Shown one piece after another: positions 9,089-13,906 of a stretch of DNA of 13,906 nucleotides. Positions within the stretch are counted from its first letter, which is position 1, and each line of letters starts with the position of its first letter. This stretch comes from Deltaproteobacteria bacterium (GTDB lineage: Bacteria; Desulfobacterota; B13-G15). Made by a program: the position numbers and the translations under genes. Location: positions 1 to 13,906 of the forward strand of contig QMLK01000006.1 in the NCBI GenBank assembly GCA_003646705.1. The letters are read 5' to 3'. Below the pieces are notes generated by a model. The model was not told the DNA's origin, did no database searches, and saw nothing but the letters and a program-made list of their open reading frames with translations.

Positions 9089-10889
9089 GGGGGGCTCTCC
9101 TGCTCGGGCGAAGGTCTTCTACTGGATGGTGGTGGCCACCTTTGGACTGCTGTTGCTACGCCTTTGGCACCTGCAGGTGATCGAGGGGGAGGAGTTCCGC
9201 AGGCTCTGCGAGAGCAACCGCATAAGGCTCGTCAAGGTGGCCCCCCTGCGGGGGCGGATCTTCGATCGAAAGGGGCGGATCTTGGCGGATAACCGTCCCT
9301 CCTTCGACCTCTTCGTGATCCCCGAGGACGTAAAGGATAAAGAGTCCTTCGCCGAAGGACTTGCCCCCCTGCTCGGGATGCCACCGGAGGAGATCCTCGG
9401 GAAGATCTCCCAGAGGGGGCGAAGCCCCTTCCAACCCGTGAGGATCAAGGGGGACCTGACCTGGGAAGAGCTGAGCAGGATAAAGATCCGTCAGATGGAG
9501 CTACCAGGGTTGAAGGTATCGGTGGTCCCGGTGAGGACTTACCTCTATAGAGGCCTCGCTGCCCATCTGCTCGGCACCGTCGGTGAGATAACCCGAGAGG
9601 AGCTCTCCCGCAGGAGGGCCAAGGGCTACGATATAGGGGATTACCTCGGGAAGACGGGCCTTGAGGCCGCCTGGGAGGACTACCTGCGAGGGCTGAAGGG
9701 CGGAAGGCAGGTGGAGGTGGACGCCCTCGGGAGGGAGCTACGAGTCCTCCGTGAGGTAGAGCCCATCCCCGGATGGGACCTCCACCTCACCCTCGACCTG
9801 GACCTCCAGAGGAAGGCCGAAGAGCTCCTCAAGGGCAAGGCTGGGGCCATAGTGGCCCTTGACCCGAGCAGCGGGGCGGTGCTGGCCATGGCGAGCGCCC
9901 CCTCCTATGACCCCGCCGCCTTCGCCAGGGGGATTCCCCTTGAGATGTGGAAGAAGCTCAACGAGGACCCCCTCCACCCCCTGACCAACCGTGCCATCAG
10001 AGGGCTCTACGCCCCTGGGTCGGTCTTCAAGATAGTGGTGGCAGCAGCTGCCTTGGCCGAGGGCAGGGTGGATCCGGATGAACGCCTCCATTGCGGAGGC
10101 CTCTTCCCCTTGGGCCAGAAGGTCTTCCGCTGTTGGAAGGAGGAAGGACACGGCTGGATGGACCTGAAACAGGCCATAATCCAGTCCTGTGACATCTACT
10201 TCTACCAATTGGGCTTGAGGGTGGGGCCCGAATTGATGGCCTCTTATGCCGAGGCCTTCGGCTTCGGCAGGTGTACCGGGATCGAGCTGCCTGGGGAGAA
10301 GGCCGGCTTCGTCCCCAGCCCCGCCTGGAAGGCGAAGAGGGGCGAGAGGTGGTACGACGGGGAGACGGTGGTGATGGCCATAGGACAGGGGCCCTTCCTG
10401 GTCACTCCCCTTCAGATGGCCAGGATGATCGCTGCGGTGGCCAACGGGGGTGTGCTCTATCAGCCCCTGGTGGCCACAGAGGTGATCGATCCGGAGGGGA
10501 AGGGGGTGAGGTCCTATCGCCCGAGGCCCATGGGTAGACTGCCCCTTTCGCCGAGGGTCCTCAGGAGGCTGAAGGAGGCCCTCCTCGGGGTGGTCGAGGA
10601 TGAGAAGGGCACGGGACGGGCTGCGCATATACCAGGGGTATCGGTAGCCGGCAAGACAGGCACCGCCCAGGTGGCCAAGATGGGCCAACGGCGCCTCAAG
10701 CCCTCAGAGCTCCCCTACGAACTCAGGGACCACGCCTGGTTCGTCGCCTATGCCCCAGCGGAGGCCCCTACCATCGCCGTGGCCGTTGTCGTGGAGCATG
10801 GGGGCCACGGGGGTTCGGCCGCAGCCCCCTTGGCCCGAGAGCTCATCAAGGAGTGGCTCAGCATCGAAGGAGAGGCGGATGAGACGTAA
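9069..10889 (+). CDS. mrdA: Penicillin-binding protein 2 (elongation transpeptidase)
   Basis: PBP2 is the class B transpeptidase that cross-links peptidoglycan during side-wall growth with RodA. The 606 residues have a cytoplasmic tail, one membrane anchor (about 17-36), a pedestal domain containing APLRGRIFDRKGRILADNRP (58-77), and the transpeptidase domain. All three active-site motifs are visible: SVFK (Ser318 nucleophile, Lys321), SCD (373-375, the SxN position; SxD is common in PBP2) and KTG (529-531). Cys342, Cys355, His361 and Cys374 have the layout of a zinc site. GTG 9069 is chosen because GGGAGG (9057-9062) lies 6 bases upstream. A TTG at 9042 is in frame but lacks such a site and would only lengthen the cytoplasmic tail. 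It overlaps mreD by 20 bases and rodA by 11. Confidence 0.95.
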   Translation: MAWYANKGGSPARAKVFYWMVVATFGLLLLRLWHLQVIEGEEFRRLCESNRIRLVKVAPLRGRIFDRKGRILADNRPSFDLFVIPEDVKDKESFAEGLAPLLGMPPEEILGKISQRGRSPFQPVRIKGDLTWEELSRIKIRQMELPGLKVSVVPVRTYLYRGLAAHLLGTVGEITREELSRRRAKGYDIGDYLGKTGLEAAWEDYLRGLKGGRQVEVDALGRELRVLREVEPIPGWDLHLTLDLDLQRKAEELLKGKAGAIVALDPSSGAVLAMASAPSYDPAAFARGIPLEMWKKLNEDPLHPLTNRAIRGLYAPGSVFKIVVAAAALAEGRVDPDERLHCGGLFPLGQKVFRCWKEEGHGWMDLKQAIIQSCDIYFYQLGLRVGPELMASYAEAFGFGRCTGIELPGEKAGFVPSPAWKAKRGERWYDGETVVMAIGQGPFLVTPLQMARMIAAVANGGVLYQPLVATEVIDPEGKGVRSYRPRPMGRLPLSPRVLRRLKEALLGVVEDEKGTGRAAHIPGVSVAGKTGTAQVAKMGQRRLKPSELPYELRDHAWFVAYAPAEAPTIAVAVVVEHGGHGGSAAAPLARELIKEWLSIEGEADET

Positions 10890-11982
10890 TGGCCTTTTGG
10901 CCTTGGTGGATTGGAAGGCCCTGACGATCCTCGTCGCCTTGATGGTGATGGGGCTGGTCAACCTCTGGAGCGCCAGCGAGGGGATGGGGGTCCCCTTCTA
11001 CCAACGTCAGCTCCTGTGGCTGGCCGTGGGGGGGTTCTTCGGCCTTTTGGTCTTCAGCATCGATTATCGCCACTACGAGGGCCTCGCCTACCTGCTGTAC
11101 GGCCTGGGGATGGGGCTCTTGGTGGTGGTCCTGCTCATAGGGGTCGAGGTGGGAGGGGCCAAGCGCTGGATAGAGATGGGGTGGTTGCGCTTTCAGCCCT
11201 CCGAATATATGAAGCTCGGCCTCGTGATAGGCCTTGCCCGTTACTTCTATCGTCGTCCGCGCCCGAGGGGGTACTCCTTGAGGGATCTGGCCGTGCCGTT
11301 CCTCATGGTCCTCGGGCCTGCTGCCCTTGTGGCCCTTGAGCCGGACCTCGGTACCGCCTTGCTCCTCTTCCTCATCTTCTTCGGGGTGGTGCTGTTCTGC
11401 GGCATAAGGAGGCGCTCCCTGCTGATCCTGTTGGCTGCCCTGGCCTCCTCCGCCCCCTTGGGGTGGTCCTTGCTGAAGGATTACCAGAGGAGGCGGATCC
11501 TGGCCTTTCTGGACCCCTACAGCGATCCCCTCGGCTCCGGATACCACCTTATCCAGTCCAAGATCGCCGTGGGCTCTGGGGGCCTCTGGGGAAAGGGGTT
11601 TCTCGGAGGAACCCAGTGCAAACTCCAGTTCCTGCCCCAGTACCACACCGATTTCGCCTTTGCGCTGCTGGGAGAGGAGTGGGGCTTCGTCGGCTGCGCG
11701 ATAGTCCTGATCCTCTTCCTCCTGCTGATCCTTTGGGGATTGGAGACGGCCTTCAAGGCCAAGGACCGCTTCGGGGCCGTGATCGCCGTGGGGGTCACCG
11801 CCATGATCTTCATCCACGTAGCCGTCAACATCGGCATGGTCCTCGGGATGCTCCCGGTGGTGGGGCTGCCCTTGCCCTTTTTCAGCTACGGAGGTTCCTG
11901 CACGGTGGCCCACGTGATGGGGGTAGGCCTGCTGTTGAACGTGCGGTCAAGACGCCATCTGCTGGCACCGAGGCGGACTTGA
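10879..11982 (+). CDS. rodA: Peptidoglycan glycosyltransferase RodA (SEDS family)
   Basis: RodA polymerises lipid II into glycan strands and works as a pair with PBP2. The 367 residues form about ten membrane segments and carry SEDS signatures: GGAKRWIEMGWLRFQPSEYMKL (split here as GGAKRWI and FQPSE, about residues 93-112), LEPDLGTALLL (about 154-164), the large periplasmic loop with YHTDFAFALLGEEWGF (the Asp of HTDF is the essential residue of the family), and the end motif NIGMVLGMLPVVGLPLPFFS. ATG 10879 has AAGGAG (10867-10872) 6 bases upstream and overlaps the mrdA stop, the usual mrdA-mrdB coupling. The frame is open upstream to 10750 but that part is out-of-frame mrdA. The stop codon overlaps the -35 of the ssb promoter. 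Confidence 0.96.
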   Translation: MRRNGLLALVDWKALTILVALMVMGLVNLWSASEGMGVPFYQRQLLWLAVGGFFGLLVFSIDYRHYEGLAYLLYGLGMGLLVVVLLIGVEVGGAKRWIEMGWLRFQPSEYMKLGLVIGLARYFYRRPRPRGYSLRDLAVPFLMVLGPAALVALEPDLGTALLLFLIFFGVVLFCGIRRRSLLILLAALASSAPLGWSLLKDYQRRRILAFLDPYSDPLGSGYHLIQSKIAVGSGGLWGKGFLGGTQCKLQFLPQYHTDFAFALLGEEWGFVGCAIVLILFLLLILWGLETAFKAKDRFGAVIAVGVTAMIFIHVAVNIGMVLGMLPVVGLPLPFFSYGGSCTVAHVMGVGLLLNVRSRRHLLAPRRT

Positions 11983-12007
11983 AAGGGTGCAGCCCCTATG
12001 ACATAAT
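11979..12007 (+). promoter_or_regulatory. Candidate sigma-70 promoter for ssb
   Basis: TTGAAA (11979-11984, overlapping the rodA stop TGA at 11980-11982), a 17-base spacer and CATAAT (12002-12007) match 4 of 6 and 5 of 6 consensus bases. Transcription would start near 12014, leaving about 18 bases with AGGAGG before ssb. It would free ssb from the elongasome operon. Confidence 0.55.
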
Positions 12008-12031
12008 CCTGTCTCGAAAAAGGAGGGGGAG

Positions 12032-12457
12032 ATGAGAGGAGTCAACAAGGTCATCTTGGTGGGCAACCTCGGGGCTGACCCCGAGGTCCGTTATTCCAGC
12101 AGTGGCACTCCTGTGACCACCTTCCGCATAGCGACCAACGAGAACTGGACCAACAGGGAGTCCGGAGAACGGGAGGTCCGCACCGAGTGGCACAGGATCG
12201 TGGCCTTCGGGAAACTCGGGGAGATCTGCGCCGAGTACCTCAGCAAGGGCAAGCAGGTCTACGTGGAGGGGAGGCTCAGGACCCGTTCCTGGGAGGACAG
12301 GGAGGGGAACAAGAGATGGGTCACGGAGGTGGTGGCCAGCAACGTCGTGATGTTGGGGGCCCCGGCCGAGGCGAGGACCGACTTCGAGCCTCCTCCAGAG
12401 GGGGCCGAGGACCCCTTCGCTTCGCTGCCGAGCGAGGAAGAGGACATCCCCTTCTGA
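12032..12457 (+). CDS. ssb: Single-stranded DNA-binding protein
   Basis: SSB coats single-stranded DNA during replication and repair and recruits partner enzymes through its acidic tail. The 141 residues comprise one OB fold (about 1-108: [56 protein letters not shown]) and a short, proline/acid-rich linker. It ends in the canonical tip EEEDIPF (135-141). The linker is shorter than in E. coli SSB (178 residues), which is common outside enterics. ATG 12032 has AGGAGG (12021-12026) 5 bases upstream. It lies 49 bases after rodA with its own promoter; the tRNA-Leu follows 41 bases after the stop, with no terminator between them. Confidence 0.96.
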   Translation: MRGVNKVILVGNLGADPEVRYSSSGTPVTTFRIATNENWTNRESGEREVRTEWHRIVAFGKLGEICAEYLSKGKQVYVEGRLRTRSWEDREGNKRWVTEVVASNVVMLGAPAEARTDFEPPPEGAEDPFASLPSEEEDIPF

Positions 12458-12461
12458 AGGG

Positions 12462-12490
12462 TTGAATCGGGGAGGGAGATGGGATATTAT
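12462..12490 (+). promoter_or_regulatory. Candidate sigma-70 promoter for tRNA-Leu
   Basis: TTGAAT (12462-12467), a 17-base spacer and TATTAT (12485-12490, 5 of 6 bases) end 8 bases before the first tRNA base. Transcription would thus begin at or just before the mature 5' end (about 12497). The -35 begins 5 bases after the ssb stop. Confidence 0.55.
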
Positions 12491-12498
12491 TTTGGTGT

Positions 12499-12586
12499 GC
12501 CGAAGTGGTGGAATTTGGTAGACACGCCATCTTGAGGGGGTGGTGGGGTAACTCCCGTGCGGGTTCGAATCCCGCCTTCGGCACCA
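12499..12586 (+). tRNA. tRNA-Leu (anticodon GAG)
   Basis: This 88-base class II tRNA folds completely. The acceptor stem is GCCGAAG with CTTCGGC (7 perfect pairs). The D arm has a GTG/CAC stem and the GG of the D loop. The anticodon stem CCATC/GGTGG has loop TTGAGGG and anticodon GAG at 12534-12536. A long variable arm with a GGGG...CTCC stem follows, then a T arm GCGGG-TTCGAAT-CCCGC. Discriminator A and CCA are encoded. The long variable arm and discriminator A fit leucine. It reads CUC and CUU codons, and CTC is the dominant Leu codon in this window. Confidence 0.95.
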
Positions 12587-12598
12587 AGGGGAATGAGG

Positions 12599-12630
12599 AA
12601 GGGGATGGAGTTCATCCCCTTTTTCTTTTT
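12599..12630 (+). terminator. Rho-independent terminator after tRNA-Leu
   Basis: AAGGGGATG (12599-12607) pairs with CATCCCCTT (12613-12621) around a 5-base loop GAGTT. The GC-rich core is followed by a T-tract interrupted by one C (12620-12630, TTTTTCTTTTT). It is the clearest terminator in the window and ends 20 bases before proS. Confidence 0.85.
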
Positions 12631-12650
12631 CTCCACGAAGGGGTGACTCG

Positions 12651-13906
12651 ATGAGGTATTCGGAGTACCTGTTGCCGACCTTGCGAGAGGACCCTGCCGA
12701 GGCCGAGGTGGTGAGCCATAAGCTCATGATCCGCGCCGGCATGATCAGGAAGGTTGCAGCGGGCATCTACACCTTTCTGCCCCTGGGTCTCCGGGTCCTC
12801 AAGAAGGTGGAGGAGATTATCCGCGAGGAGATGGACCGGGCCGGGGCCCAAGAGCTGTTGCTGCCCTTGGTGCTTCCGGCCGACCTCTGGAGGGAGAGCG
12901 GCCGCTGGGAGGAGTACGGCAAGGAGCTGTTGAGGTTCAAGGACAGGGGCGGAAGGGACTACTGCCTCGGCCCCACCCACGAGGAGGCCATAACCGATCT
13001 GGTGCGCCGGGAGGTGAGGTCCTACAAGCAGCTTCCCCTCTGCCTTTATCAGATCCAGATAAAGTTCCGCGATGAGATGAGGCCCCGCTTCGGCGTGATG
13101 AGGGGTCGCGAGTTCATCATGAAGGATGCTTACAGCTTTGACGCCGACGAGGCAGGGGCCGAGGAGAGTTACCGCAGGATGTACGAGGCCTACTCGAGGA
13201 TCTTCCGGCGTTGCGGCCTTCGCTTCAGGGCCGTGGAGGCCGACACCGGATTGATCGGTGGGCGGTTCTCCCACGAGTTCATGGTCCTGGCCTCCACAGG
13301 TGAGGACCTGATCGTCAGCTGTTCTCACTGCGACTATGCCGCTAACCTGGAGCGGGCCGAGATCGGCCGAAGGCCTGAGGGGGACCGGCAGGAGCCCCTG
13401 CGGGATATGAAGGCCGTGGAGACCCCCGGCAGGAGGACCGTGGAGGAGGTCACCTCCTTCCTCGGGGTGCCCCCCCAGCGGCTCGTCAAGACCCTGCTGT
13501 TCAAGACGGAGGAGGGAGTGGTGGCTGCCTTGGTGCGGGGGGATCACGAGGTGAACGAGGCCAAGTTGAGGAACTACCTGGGGGTCCGAGACCTCCAGAT
13601 GGCCGACGAAGAGACGGTGCAAGAGGTCACCGGTGGCCCTATGGGGTTCTCGGGTCCGGTGGGCCTCGAGGTGAGGATGGTCGCCGATTACGCCCTCGAG
13701 GGAATGAGGAACTTCGTGGTGGGGGGTAACCGCCGGGATCTACACCTGGTGGACGTCAACCTGGGAAGGGACTTCACGGTGGAGGAGTTCGCCGACATCC
13801 GCAAGGCCTCAGACGGCGATCCCTGTCCACGGTGCTCGGAGGGGAGGCTTCAGATTTCTCGCGGCATCGAGGTCGGCCACATCTTCAAGCTGGGGACCAA
13901 GTACAG
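12651..13906 (+). CDS. proS: Prolyl-tRNA synthetase, N-terminal part (cut by right edge)
   Basis: ProRS charges tRNA-Pro. The 418 visible residues (the frame is open to the edge; full bacterial enzymes have about 570) begin [20 protein letters not shown]. They contain the class II core: motif 1 region ending in [31 protein letters not shown], and motif 2 with [21 protein letters not shown] (in two parts, about 138-158). The bacterial editing insertion (YbaK-like, about 224-380) follows, including [20 protein letters not shown] and [12 protein letters not shown], which clears misacylated Ala-tRNA-Pro. The core resumes with [17 protein letters not shown]. Cysteine pairs SCSHC (about 223-227) and PCPRC (about 392-396) flank the insertion. 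ATG 12651 follows AAGGGGTGA (12638-12646) by 4 bases. Confidence 0.95.
   Translation, partial: MRYSEYLLPTLREDPAEAEVVSHKLMIRAGMIRKVAAGIYTFLPLGLRVLKKVEEIIREEMDRAGAQELLLPLVLPADLWRESGRWEEYGKELLRFKDRGGRDYCLGPTHEEAITDLVRREVRSYKQLPLCLYQIQIKFRDEMRPRFGVMRGREFIMKDAYSFDADEAGAEESYRRMYEAYSRIFRRCGLRFRAVEADTGLIGGRFSHEFMVLASTGEDLIVSCSHCDYAANLERAEIGRRPEGDRQEPLRDMKAVETPGRRTVEEVTSFLGVPPQRLVKTLLFKTEEGVVAALVRGDHEVNEAKLRNYLGVRDLQMADEETVQEVTGGPMGFSGPVGLEVRMVADYALEGMRNFVVGGNRRDLHLVDVNLGRDFTVEEFADIRKASDGDPCPRCSEGRLQISRGIEVGHIFKLGTKY

Noticed and set aside
9165..9182. TGGCAC at 9165-9170 as half of a sigma-54 promoter, suggested by nearby rpoN
   Set aside because: No TTGC follows at the required spacing, and the site lies inside mrdA coding sequence. 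No other convincing -24/-12 pair was seen.
12499..12586. tRNA-Leu 3' end as an integration (att) site
   Set aside because: No integrase, no repeated copy of the tRNA 3' end, and downstream sequence is the terminator plus the housekeeping gene proS.

Overview
The window (13,906 bases, GC-rich) looks like chromosomal core DNA of a Gram-negative bacterium, most likely Desulfobacterota ('deltaproteobacteria'). The main reason is the order rpoN-hpf-ptsN-hprK-rapZ-manX-ptsH-ptsI, which I recall from Geobacter-type genomes. Heavy use of AGG for Arg and ATA for Ile, together with Glu/Lys/Arg-rich proteins, hints at a thermophilic or thermotolerant lineage. That placement is inference. There are no insertion sequences, phage genes, CRISPR repeats or defence genes.

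Layout. 1-177 is the 3' end of rpoN (sigma-54), cut by the left edge. 256-5137 is a tightly packed operon: hpf (ribosome hibernation), ptsN (EIIA-Ntr), a short hprK (HPr kinase/phosphorylase), rapZ, an EIIA-Man domain gene, ptsH (HPr) and ptsI (Enzyme I). No sugar permease (EIIB/EIIC) is present, so this is a regulatory phosphotransferase system: EI and HPr pass phosphate from PEP to EIIA proteins, and HprK can mark HPr on a serine. 5141-6508, on the opposite strand, encodes a lone GlcD/D-lactate-dehydrogenase-type FAD oxidoreductase whose stop codon lies 3 bases from that of ptsI. 6509-6741 is a divergent promoter region.

6742-11982 is the rod-shape (elongasome) operon mreB-mreC-mreD-mrdA(PBP2)-rodA: the MreB filament, the MreC/MreD scaffold, the transpeptidase and the SEDS glycosyltransferase. 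12032-12457 is ssb with its own promoter, which begins on the rodA stop codon. 12499-12586 is tRNA-Leu(GAG) with a promoter and a rho-independent terminator. 12651 to the right edge is the 5' part of proS (prolyl-tRNA synthetase).

I do not see an undescribed system. The points most worth checking are: ptsH has no ordinary start codon at the expected place (a strong Shine-Dalgarno sequence instead fits an ATA codon overlapping the manX stop); hprK lacks the usual N-terminal domain and starts inside ptsN; a Cys/His set in PBP2 matches the spacing of a known zinc site; and proS sits directly behind a terminator with no room for a promoter. No gap longer than 300 bases lacks a gene; the longest, 6509-6741, is described.
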